A stretch of 58,991 bases of DNA from JBFELO01 sp041552055 (GTDB lineage Bacteria > Acidobacteriota > Thermoanaerobaculia > Thermoanaerobaculales > Sulfomarinibacteraceae): contig JBFELO010000011.1 in assembly GCA_041552055.1 (NCBI GenBank), positions 1 through 58,991 on the forward strand, in the 5' to 3' direction. Position 1 is the first letter of the stretch. Each line of letters starts with the position of its first letter. The position numbers and the translations under genes are program-made. The notes under the pieces were generated by a model, which saw only the letters and a program-made list of their open reading frames with translations, was not told where the DNA came from and did not search any database. Shown here in pieces: positions 34,292 to 41,801 of this stretch.

Positions 34292-35313
34292 TCCTTCTCC
34301 CCGAGTTCGTCGACTATCGATCCGACACCGTCGACGAGCGGGTCGACGCAGGGTGTCCCCAACCGACTCGACAGATCGTCAAGGTACTGCTCGCGTGTCT
34401 CAGCGGCGAGCTTCGAGGTGTCGATGCTGACACCGACGCACCGGATCTTCGGGTTGGTGAGGCTGCCCAGATGGAGGTAGGTGTCGATCGAGGTCTGGAG
34501 GTCCTGAATCGGGTAGCCGTCCCACAGGTCGATGGTCGTGCGAGTCGCGTCGTGGCACAGCACGATGGCATCCGGCTGGGAACCGTGGATCAGCCCCAGG
34601 GTCACACCCGCGTAGCCCGGGTGGAAGATCGCGCCCTGTCCCTCGATCACGTCCCAGTGGTCGGCATCGTTGGCAGGTGACAGGACTTCTGCAGCGCCCG
34701 AGACGAAGTCGGACACCACCGCATCGATCGGGATTCCGGCGCCGGCGATCATGATGCCGGTCTGGCCGGTCGCACGAAATGTGGCTTTCATGTCGCGATT
34801 CTTCATTTCCCGTTCGATCGCCAGCGCGGTGTACTTCTTGCCGGTCGCGCAGTCGGTGCCGACGGTCAGCAGTCGCCGGCCGGAGCGCTTCGTGCCGGTG
34901 CCGACCGGCAGGTTTCTCGGCGGAACCCGGACGTCGACCAGGCGTACGCCGGCGGCCCGGGCCGCGGCCGCCAGTCCAGGCAGGTCGGCCAGTCGGGTGT
35001 GCATGCCCGCGACGATGTCGAGGCCGGCTCCGACTGCCTCGTGCAACGACCCCATCCAGGTGTCCGGGAACGAGCCACCCACGTTGGCCACACCCACGAT
35101 CATGCTCTTCGCCCCTTCGCTGACCGCCTCGGCAGGCTTCATGTCGCGGAGGCCGAGATCGACCGCCGTGCGCATCGATCGGCACTGGCCCATGCACAGC
35201 TCGGGGCGCCACTGCACAATGCCGAACCCGGTCTTGGCGAAGAGTTCGTCTTCGGTGTCACCGACGAACATCAGATACGGTGGGGCGATGTCGACGCTCG
35301 TTGTCCATTCCAT
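34288..35313 (-). CDS. dgcN: DUF1611 protein, D-glutamate N-acetyltransferase-like
   Basis: A 341-aa protein of the DUF1611 family. The N-terminal Rossmann-like domain is followed by a P-loop segment LLTVGTDCATGKKYTALAI (residues of about 146-164), then GQTGIMIAGAGIPIDAV and EGQGAIFHPGYAGVTLGLIHG. Characterised DgcN uses acetyl-CoA to N-acetylate D-glutamate. It is directly coupled by overlapping codons to the enolase-superfamily gene, and the pair lies next to a D-aminoacylase-like gene, which supports a D-amino acid role. Confidence 0.82.
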   Translation of the reverse strand: MEWTTSVDIAPPYLMFVGDTEDELFAKTGFGIVQWRPELCMGQCRSMRTAVDLGLRDMKPAEAVSEGAKSMIVGVANVGGSFPDTWMGSLHEAVGAGLDIVAGMHTRLADLPGLAAAARAAGVRLVDVRVPPRNLPVGTGTKRSGRRLLTVGTDCATGKKYTALAIEREMKNRDMKATFRATGQTGIMIAGAGIPIDAVVSDFVSGAAEVLSPANDADHWDVIEGQGAIFHPGYAGVTLGLIHGSQPDAIVLCHDATRTTIDLWDGYPIQDLQTSIDTYLHLGSLTNPKIRCVGVSIDTSKLAAETREQYLDDLSSRLGTPCVDPLVDGVGSIVDELGEKE

Positions 35314-35356
35314 ACTCTTCGCAACTCCCTCGGAGCTCTTCCGGCGCGAGGATCAC

Positions 35357-35815
35357 TCAGTCGTCTTCGCTGCGGTGCTCCCGAACCTGCTTCAGAATCC
35401 GGACGTCCTCGCGATGCCGGGGGTGATCGATCCGGCTCTTGATGGCGATCAGCCCGTCGAGGTCGATCCAGCGGGCGCGTGCCCGTCCGTAGCGGCTCTC
35501 GATCCGTCGCGGCCAGAATGTGCCGAACTCGAACCCGACCACTGCTCGGAGGAGGTCGATCCGGTTTGGTGCGGCGCCGAGTTGCAGGATCTCGTCAGGG
35601 TTGTACGGGTCCAGGAGGTCGGGGGCGCCAAACTCGGACAGAGCACGGTTGGCGCGCTCGACGTTGCCGACATCGGCATCGAGCCAGATGTCCATGTCCT
35701 TCGTATAGCGCGGTTTCGCGTGAAAGATGAAGGCGAGACCGCCGATGATCAGGTAGTGGACGTCGTGCCGGTCGAACAGGTCGAGCAGGTCCTCGAAGTC
35801 CTGGACAGTGTCCAC
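35357..35815 (-). CDS. Nucleotidyltransferase family protein
   Basis: A 152-aa protein with the nucleotidyltransferase fold: YLIIGGLAFIFHAKPRYTKDMDIWLD supplies the helix-turn with the catalytic GG and DxD. The C-terminal half (DLDGLIAIKSRI) matches AbiEii/DUF6036-like nucleotidyltransferases. The start is GTG at 35815, 3 bp after the upstream small gene's stop. Such pairs are often listed as toxin-antitoxin or abortive infection-like modules, but this is unproven. Confidence 0.75.
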   Translation of the reverse strand: MDTVQDFEDLLDLFDRHDVHYLIIGGLAFIFHAKPRYTKDMDIWLDADVGNVERANRALSEFGAPDLLDPYNPDEILQLGAAPNRIDLLRAVVGFEFGTFWPRRIESRYGRARARWIDLDGLIAIKSRIDHPRHREDVRILKQVREHRSEDD

Positions 35816-35818
35816 GGG

Positions 35819-36022
35819 TTACGGCTCCCCGGGTGCCGAGGAGTGCCGCCCCTCCTCGACCAGCTCCACGTCATGCCGGATCGCCACCAGCGCAGACAGC
35901 CGCTCCTCGGGGGTCCGCGACTGCCAGAACTCGAGGTCCCAGCGCTCCGCGTCCTCGAAGCTGGTCGCACGGTGGACCACCATACGTCGACGACGAGCAC
36001 GGCTCCTGTCTTCGAGGCTCAT
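35819..36022 (-). CDS. Small protein paired with the nucleotidyltransferase
   Basis: A 67-aa, highly charged protein with an Arg-rich start (RSRARRRRMV) and the segment WDLEFWQSRTPEERLSALVAIR, which recurs in small proteins encoded immediately upstream of nucleotidyltransferase genes. Only 3 bp separate it from that gene, so they are cotranscribed. No DNA-binding motif is visible. Confidence 0.6.
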   Translation of the reverse strand: MSLEDRSRARRRRMVVHRATSFEDAERWDLEFWQSRTPEERLSALVAIRHDVELVEEGRHSSAPGEP

Positions 36023-36088
36023 TCCTCAATCTCCCGCAAACTCTCGTGGCAGGGCAATCTTACCGCGTCCGGGCGCCGAGGTCGGCGC

Positions 36089-36751
36089 TTATCGTGACGT
36101 CTGCGGGAGGAGCCCGTTGACGACGATGTCGACGACCTCGTCGACGTACTCGTCGAGCGGGGGGAGGTCCCGGTACAGCGGCTCGTAGATCTCACGGATG
36201 ATGATGTAGGAGCGGAGCTGCCACAGGAACCAGATCGCCACCGTGCGGGGATCGGACTGCCGGAGGTTGCCGAGTTCCATCTGCCGGCTGATGTACCGCT
36301 CGACCAGCGGCAAACCCTGCATTCCGCCTCCGGCCTCGAGGTGGTCCGCGCCGAGCTGCGGGTTGGTGGCAGCCGCGATGAGGCCGATCCGATACAGCTG
36401 CACCGTGTCCTCGTCGTCGAACATCCTGAGGTAGGCGCGGGCGATGCTCGAGAGGGCGCGCTCCGGTGGGTGGTCGAGTGCGGACTCGGACAGGCTCATC
36501 TCCTGGACGGGCGCGGTCATCTCGGCCACCGTTTCGCGGTACAGGTCCGCCTTGCTCGGAAAGTAGAAGTAGAGGTGGGCGGCCGAGTTGAGCCCGGCCT
36601 CCTCTGCGATCGCTCGGACCGTGACCCCGTGAAAGCCGTTCCGTGAAAACAGCCGTCGCGCGGCATCGAGAATCTGCCGCCGCCGACCGTTGTCTTCAGA
36701 GGGACTCTCCGGTGGCGTCTCTTCGAGGTTCTTCACTCGCTCCATCGTCAT
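36089..36751 (-). CDS. TetR/AcrR-family regulator divergent from the CODH/ACS operon
   Basis: A 220-aa regulator. The TetR_N helix-turn-helix spans about residues 24-70 (ILDAARRLFSRNGFHGVTVRAIAEEAG then AAHLYFYFPSKADLYRETV). The C-terminal part resembles the CecR/DUF1956-like C-terminal domain in general layout, but this is weak. It starts 174 bp from the first cooC on the opposite strand, the arrangement of a local regulator. ATG codons at 36751 and 36745 are both possible. Its ligand and targets are unknown. Confidence 0.88.
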   Translation of the reverse strand: MTMERVKNLEETPPESPSEDNGRRRQILDAARRLFSRNGFHGVTVRAIAEEAGLNSAAHLYFYFPSKADLYRETVAEMTAPVQEMSLSESALDHPPERALSSIARAYLRMFDDEDTVQLYRIGLIAAATNPQLGADHLEAGGGMQGLPLVERYISRQMELGNLRQSDPRTVAIWFLWQLRSYIIIREIYEPLYRDLPPLDEYVDEVVDIVVNGLLPQTSR

Positions 36752-36815
36752 CTCGGCTGGCCTTATGATAGCACGATATTAATGCATGTTAAAAACGAGA
36801 TATACACTATAGTCA

Positions 36816-36844
36816 TTGACAACTAATATCATCAAACCTAAAAT
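36816..36844 (+). promoter_or_regulatory. Sigma70-type promoter for the CODH/ACS operon
   Basis: TTGACA (36816-36821), a 17-bp spacer and TAAAAT (36839-36844) form a near-consensus promoter in an AT-rich island that contrasts with the GC-rich surroundings. The start would fall near 36851, leaving a leader of about 75 nt. Confidence 0.75.
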
Positions 36845-36859
36845 AATGAGCGTCTGGGG

Positions 36860-36888
36860 AACAATTGTTAAAACGCCGTGTGACGGCG
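36860..36888. promoter_or_regulatory. Two palindromes in the leader of the CODH/ACS operon
   Basis: AACAATTGTT (36860-36869) is a perfect 10-bp palindrome about 9 nt past the predicted transcription start, and CGCCGT-GTG-ACGGCG (36874-36888) is a perfect 6-3-6 palindrome just after it. Either could be an operator for the divergent TetR protein; the second could also fold as a leader hairpin. Confidence 0.45.
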
Positions 36889-36925
36889 ACGCCGATCGAA
36901 GAATACACACCACGAGGACTCGCCG

Positions 36926-37708
36926 ATGAAGCTGGCCATCGCAGGCAAGGGGGGCTCGGGAAAGTCGACCATCGCGGCCGCTCTGGCGCTCCTGCAGGCC
37001 CGCCGAGGCGGCCGAGTGCTGGCGGTGGATGCCGACCCTGACGCCAACCTCGCGTCGGCCCTGGGCGTGCCGACCGATCGGCAGTCCGAGATCGTGCCGA
37101 TCGCCGATCGCAGAGCGTTGATCGAGGAGCGCACCGGGGCAAGGGTCAAGCAGTACGGCCAGATGTTCAAGATGAATCCCGAGGTCTCCGACATCGCCGA
37201 CGAGTACGCGCTGGTCCACGACGGGGTGGCCTTGCTGGCGCTCGGCGCCATCGAGGCGGGCGGTTCGGGATGCGCGTGTCCCGAGAGCGTGCTTATCCGG
37301 GCGCTGGTGACCGATCTGGTGCTGCACAAGGACGAGGCCCTGGTGATGGACATGGAGGCCGGGGTCGAGCATCTGGGCCGAGGCACCGCGCGTGGCGTGG
37401 ATGTGATGCTGGTGGTTGTCGAGCCGAGTCGGATGTCGGTCGAGTGTGCCGAACGGGTCTTCCGCATGGCCGGAGACATCGGCATCACGGACATCAGGGT
37501 CGTGGCCAACAAGATCGCCTCCCCGGAGGACGAGAGTTGGATTCGCGCGGCCCTTCCTGACCACGAGGTGATCGCGGTGATCTCGTATTCCGACGCGATT
37601 CGAGCCGCGGATCGGGACGGTCGATCGGTGCTGGAGGGTCTGAGCCGCGAGGGGAGGAGCTGCCTCGAGGCTCTTCTGGAGTCTCTCTTGGAGGAGGTCG
37701 AGGCATGA
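36926..37708 (+). CDS. cooC: CooC-family ATPase, nickel insertion into CODH (copy 1)
   Basis: A 260-aa MinD/SIMIBI ATPase. The deviant Walker A is KGGSGKST at residues 8-15, followed by VDADPDANLASALG. The CooC-specific CxC pair is in GSGCACPES near residues 114-116, where nickel is bound at the dimer interface in known CooC. VMDMEAGVEHLGRG is the switch/Walker B region. It is the first gene after a near-consensus promoter. A second, different cooC is encoded 1.3 kb downstream. It overlaps the next small gene by 4 nt. Confidence 0.93.
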   Translation: MKLAIAGKGGSGKSTIAAALALLQARRGGRVLAVDADPDANLASALGVPTDRQSEIVPIADRRALIEERTGARVKQYGQMFKMNPEVSDIADEYALVHDGVALLALGAIEAGGSGCACPESVLIRALVTDLVLHKDEALVMDMEAGVEHLGRGTARGVDVMLVVVEPSRMSVECAERVFRMAGDIGITDIRVVANKIASPEDESWIRAALPDHEVIAVISYSDAIRAADRDGRSVLEGLSREGRSCLEALLESLLEEVEA

Positions 37709-37929
37709 CGGTGGATGTGGAGCGTGAGAAGTTCACCCGCATCATCGCGGAAATCAACCGCGCCGAGATCCAGATCGAGGCGATGGAACGGGAAGCGGCC
37801 GCCCATCCTCCCGGCGGGGAGGGGGCCATCAGTGGCGAGTTGGAGAGACTGCGTGAACGACTCACTGCACTGATGCGGGAGCTGGCCCGGATCAGCAACG
37901 CCTGCAAGAAGATCCACCTGAGCAGGTAG
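37705..37929 (+). CDS. 74-aa coiled-coil protein embedded in the CODH/ACS operon
   Basis: A small hydrophilic protein with two predicted helices, roughly residues 5-29 and 44-72, rich in Glu/Arg and separated by a Pro/Gly turn (HPPGGEGA). The ATG overlaps the stop of the first cooC (ATGA), so it is translationally coupled to it. It has a single cysteine (NACKK). I do not recognise it. Its position suggests a partner in CODH maturation or complex assembly. Confidence 0.7.
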   Translation: MTVDVEREKFTRIIAEINRAEIQIEAMEREAAAHPPGGEGAISGELERLRERLTALMRELARISNACKKIHLSR

Positions 37930-37957
37930 CGGGGGATCGCCACGGGAAGGAGAGACC

Positions 37958-39034
37958 ATGGAGTTCAAACCGAGGTTTCTGGCAAGCGCGGTGGGCAGCA
38001 TGCCCCATGCCGACGCCGCCGAGGCGCTGGACGTCGTCCTGGCAGCCATACCGGAAGCACCCATCTGGCCCCAGCTCTCCGGCCGCGGTCTCAACGAGCA
38101 GATGGAGATCCAGTACTCCGAGGGTATGCCGTGCCGCACCATCGACCGCGAGAAGGGGCGGATGTTCTTCGATACCTCCGGTGATTACACCGACGCGTTC
38201 ACCGAGTTCTACGAGGCCTACATTCAGGCGTGCGACCCGGACGAAGGCACTGGCGACGTGTCCTCGATGGCCCTGTCAGAGGACTTCGCGGCGGGGATCT
38301 ACGAACTCGAGCAACGACTGGCGGCGGAGGGGGGAAAGCGCCCGTTCGTCAAGTGCCACACCACCGGGCCGTGTTCGTTTGCTCTCACCATCGTCGACGA
38401 GAACAAACGCGCTCTCTGGTACAACGAGGAGTTCCGCGACGTCATCATCAAGGCGCTGGCCATGAAGTGCCGGTGGCAGATCCAGAAGCTCGAGCCGTTC
38501 GCCGGGAACGTGATCTGCTTCATCGACGAGCCGATCCTGGCCGCTTTCGGCAGCTCCACCTACGTGTCGGTGTCGCGCGACGAGGTGCTCGCAGCCCTCG
38601 GTGAGCTGGTGGAGGCGATCCACGCCGAGGGAGCGATCGCCGGCATCCACTGCTGCGGCAACACCGAGTGGTCGATCCCCATCGACGCCGGCGCCGACAT
38701 CGTCAACTTCGACGCCTTCCAGTACGGCGAGACCATCGCCATGTATCCGGAGCACGTCAAGCGACACCTCGAGTCGGGCAAGGTGCTCGCGTGGGGCGTG
38801 GTCCCCACGTCGGCCGAGATCCGTGACCAGACGGTCGAGACCCTGGTCGATCACTACGAGAAGATGGTCGACAACCTGGTGGCGAAGAGCGGGCTCGACC
38901 GTCGTTTGATCTACGAACAGACGATCTTGACCGGATCCTGCGGCACCGGCTCGATGGAGGTTGTGGACGCCGAGAGGGTGTTCGCGATGACCGCCGAGCT
39001 GTCACAGGCGCTGCGCGAGAAGCACGGGATCTGA
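37958..39034 (+). CDS. MetE-like/UroD-superfamily methyltransferase
   Basis: A 358-aa TIM-barrel protein of the cobalamin-independent methionine synthase C-terminal/uroporphyrinogen decarboxylase superfamily. The zinc-type ligands are His231, Cys233 (GIHCCGNT) and Cys328 (TGSCGTGS), and FIDEP at 189-192 matches the acidic barrel segment. It is only about half the size of MetE, like the core methyltransferases (MtaA, MtbA) that pass methyl groups between corrinoid proteins and a thiol. It lies between two cooC genes. Its methyl donor and acceptor are unknown; transfer to or from CFeSP or the corrinoid protein downstream is a hypothesis. GGAGAG lies 6 nt upstream. Confidence 0.8.
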   Translation: MEFKPRFLASAVGSMPHADAAEALDVVLAAIPEAPIWPQLSGRGLNEQMEIQYSEGMPCRTIDREKGRMFFDTSGDYTDAFTEFYEAYIQACDPDEGTGDVSSMALSEDFAAGIYELEQRLAAEGGKRPFVKCHTTGPCSFALTIVDENKRALWYNEEFRDVIIKALAMKCRWQIQKLEPFAGNVICFIDEPILAAFGSSTYVSVSRDEVLAALGELVEAIHAEGAIAGIHCCGNTEWSIPIDAGADIVNFDAFQYGETIAMYPEHVKRHLESGKVLAWGVVPTSAEIRDQTVETLVDHYEKMVDNLVAKSGLDRRLIYEQTILTGSCGTGSMEVVDAERVFAMTAELSQALREKHGI

Positions 39035-39038
39035 TGCC

Positions 39039-39800
39039 ATGTCGTGCACCATCGCGATCGCGGGCAAGGGCGGCACCGGCAAGACCACGGTGGCAGCGCT
39101 CACCGTTTCGCGGCTGATCGCGGCCGGCCGGACTCCGGTGTTGGCCGTCGACGCCGACCCCAACTCGTGTCTCGACTCCGCGCTGGGGGTGACAGTGACC
39201 CAGACCGTGGGCGCGGTGCGGGAAGAGGCACGTGAGATGGCCGGCAAGGGACTCAATGCCGGGGTTTCGAAAGGGGAGATGCTCGAGCTCAAGATCCACG
39301 AGAGCCTGGTGGAGGCGGACAGCTTCGACCTGATCGCCATGGGTCGTTGTGAGGGTCCGGGCTGCTACTGCTACGCCAACAACGTGCTCAGCAAGGTCAT
39401 TGACCGGCTCGCCGACGACTATCCCGCGCTGGTGATCGACAACGAGGCCGGCCTCGAGAACCTGTCCCGCCGCATCGTGCGGGAGGTCGATCTGCTGCTG
39501 ATGGTGACCGATCCGTCCAGGGCGGGCCTGACCACCGTCGAACGGCTGCACGATCTGGCCAACGAGATGGGCCTGAGGTACGGCAAGCTCGCGGTCGTGA
39601 TCAACCGGCTGCGGACCGACTCGTTGCCGGACGGCACCGACGCCCTCCAGCAGAAAATCAACGCCGGGGTCGTGGTTGGTCTGCCCGACGACAGCCTGCT
39701 CGCCGAGCTCGGTGAACGCGGCGATTCCCTGTTCAACATCCAGGACGGCCACCCGCTGCTCTGCGCGATGGACCGTCTCCTCGACGAGGCGCTCGCTTGA
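39039..39800 (+). CDS. cooC: CooC-family ATPase (copy 2)
   Basis: A 253-aa ATPase with KGGTGKTT Walker A, VDADPNSCLDSALG, and the CooC CxC pair in GPGCYCYANN. It ends with a domain that fits nickel delivery to the C-cluster. It starts 4 nt after the MetE-like gene and 30 nt before acsA. It differs clearly from copy 1 in the region after Walker A (TVTQTVGAVREEAREM versus TDRQSEIVPIADR), so the two are not recent duplicates. This one is placed directly ahead of the CODH gene it probably serves. Confidence 0.93.
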   Translation: MSCTIAIAGKGGTGKTTVAALTVSRLIAAGRTPVLAVDADPNSCLDSALGVTVTQTVGAVREEAREMAGKGLNAGVSKGEMLELKIHESLVEADSFDLIAMGRCEGPGCYCYANNVLSKVIDRLADDYPALVIDNEAGLENLSRRIVREVDLLLMVTDPSRAGLTTVERLHDLANEMGLRYGKLAVVINRLRTDSLPDGTDALQQKINAGVVVGLPDDSLLAELGERGDSLFNIQDGHPLLCAMDRLLDEALA

Positions 39801-39830
39801 TGAACACGACGACGCGAGGAGCGATGAACC

Positions 39831-41801
39831 ATGGCGAAGCCTAGGGAACCCAAACCCCCCGAGCTCCGGGTCCTCGATCCGGCGTCGGTGCAGATCCTCA
39901 AGAAGGCCCGGGAGGACGGCCGCACCACAGCGTTCGACCGGATGGACTCCCAGTCGGTCCAGTGCAAGTTCGGCACCAAGGGTCTGTGCTGCCGGATCTG
40001 CCACATGGGCCCGTGCAGGATCACATCGAAGACGCCGCTCGGTGTCTGCGGCGCCGACGCGCACACCATCGTCGCGCGCAACTACCTGCGCGAGGTGGTG
40101 GGCGGTGCCGCGGCCCACTCGGACCACGCGCGCGGCCTCGTGCTGCTGCTCAAGAAGGTCGCCCACGGAATGGAGGGCGGGTATGAGATCCGCGACGAGA
40201 AGGCCCTCCGCCGCAACGCGGCCAGGTACGGTGTGGATGACCTGGATCGGCCGAAGGAGGAGATCGCAATCGATCTGGCCGATCGCATGCTCGCGGAGTT
40301 CACCAGCCAGGAGCAGGAACTGATCGGTCTCGGGCTCGCGCCGCTCAACCGCCAGGGGGTTTGGAAGAAGCAGGGTATCGAGCCGCAGGGCATCGATCGC
40401 ATGCTGGTGGAGTCCATGCACCGCTCCACGATGGGGGTGGACCACGACTACAAGAACCTGCTGCAGCAGGCGCTGCGGACCGCCCTGGCCGACGGATGGG
40501 GCGGCTCGAGGATCGCCAGTATCATTTCGGACATACTGTTCGGTACGCCGCAGCCGGTGCGCTCGGACGTCAACCTCGGCGTGCTCGGCGAAAACACGGT
40601 CAACATCGTGGTCCACGGCCACGAGCCGGTGCTGTCGGAGATGCTCGCCATCGCCGTGCACGACGAGGGGATCGAGACGGCGGCGGTCCAGGCCGGGGCG
40701 GAAGGGGTGACGCTGGCCGGCATCTGCTGCACCGCCAACGAGATCCTGATGCGGCACGGGATCGCGGTGGCCGGCAATTTCCTGCAACAGGAGCTGGCCC
40801 TGATCACGGGCGCGGTGGAGATGATGGTGGTGGACGTGCAGTGCTGCATGCCGAGCCTCCCCGAGGTGGCGAGCGCCTACCACACCGAGATAGTCTCCAC
40901 CAGCGACATTGCCCGGACCGAGGGTGCGATCCACCTCCCCTTCGACGAGGAGCGCGCCTACGAGGATGCCAAGGCGCTGGTCCGGCGCGCCATTGACAAC
41001 TACTCCAACCGTGACCGCGGCAAGATGGCGATCCCGGATCACAGGCGGCCGGTGGTCGGCGGCTTCTCGGTCGATGCGATCAAGTACATGCTGGGCGGCA
41101 CCTTCCGGCGCTCCTTCCGGCCGCTCAACGACGCCATCATGCAGGGCCGGATCACCGGCGTGGTAGGGATCGTCGGCTGCAGCAACCCGAAAACCCAGAT
41201 GGACCTGTTCACCACCGAGCTGACCAGGGAACTCCTGAAGAACAACGTGCTCGTGCTCAAGACCGGGTGTGCGGCAGTCGCCTCGGGCAAGGCCGGATTC
41301 CTCACCCCCGAGGCGGGCATCGACCAGGCGGGCCAGGGGCTGCGCGAGGTGTGCGAGGCTGTGGGCATGCCGCCGGTGCTGCACATGGGCAGCTGCGTCG
41401 ACAACTCGCGGATCCTCGAGGCCGCCACCGAGGTCGTGCTCGAGGGTGGGCTCGGGGAGGATCTGTCGGACGTGCCCGCCGTCGGTGTGGCGCCCGAGTG
41501 GATGAGCGAGAAGGCGATTACGATCGGTTGTTACTTCGTTGCATCGGGCATCGACGTCGTCCTCGGTCACCCGTTCCACATCGAGGGATCGGACAAGGTC
41601 ACGGAGTACCTCAACGAGGGGACGCGACAGCTTTACGGGGCGTCGTTCCACGTCCACCCCGATCCTGCGGAGGCCGCCGAGAAGGTGCTCGCTCTGCTGA
41701 ATCAGCGGCGGGAGAAGCTCGGCATCAACAAGAAGGCCGAGCGCAAGCTCATGGACATGAGGGACCGTCGGGAGATCAATGTCGAAGCTGATCTGCAGTA
41801 G
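39831..41801 (+). CDS. acsA: Carbon monoxide dehydrogenase catalytic subunit
   Basis: A 656-aa Ni-Fe CODH (CooS/AcsA). The D-cluster cysteines are C45 and C53 (CX7C) and the B-cluster C54-X2-C57-X4-C62-X10-C73. The C-cluster region includes GICCTANEIL, VDVQCCMP, GIVGCSNPK, LKTGCAAVASGKAG and MGSCVDNSR. Length is close to the bifunctional AcsA of acetogens. It oxidises CO or reduces CO2 at the NiFe C-cluster and, with ACS, feeds CO to the A-cluster. The end overlaps the start of the AcsB-AcsD fusion gene by 23 nt, so stoichiometric synthesis is likely. Confidence 0.96.
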   Translation: MAKPREPKPPELRVLDPASVQILKKAREDGRTTAFDRMDSQSVQCKFGTKGLCCRICHMGPCRITSKTPLGVCGADAHTIVARNYLREVVGGAAAHSDHARGLVLLLKKVAHGMEGGYEIRDEKALRRNAARYGVDDLDRPKEEIAIDLADRMLAEFTSQEQELIGLGLAPLNRQGVWKKQGIEPQGIDRMLVESMHRSTMGVDHDYKNLLQQALRTALADGWGGSRIASIISDILFGTPQPVRSDVNLGVLGENTVNIVVHGHEPVLSEMLAIAVHDEGIETAAVQAGAEGVTLAGICCTANEILMRHGIAVAGNFLQQELALITGAVEMMVVDVQCCMPSLPEVASAYHTEIVSTSDIARTEGAIHLPFDEERAYEDAKALVRRAIDNYSNRDRGKMAIPDHRRPVVGGFSVDAIKYMLGGTFRRSFRPLNDAIMQGRITGVVGIVGCSNPKTQMDLFTTELTRELLKNNVLVLKTGCAAVASGKAGFLTPEAGIDQAGQGLREVCEAVGMPPVLHMGSCVDNSRILEAATEVVLEGGLGEDLSDVPAVGVAPEWMSEKAITIGCYFVASGIDVVLGHPFHIEGSDKVTEYLNEGTRQLYGASFHVHPDPAEAAEKVLALLNQRREKLGINKKAERKLMDMRDRREINVEADLQ

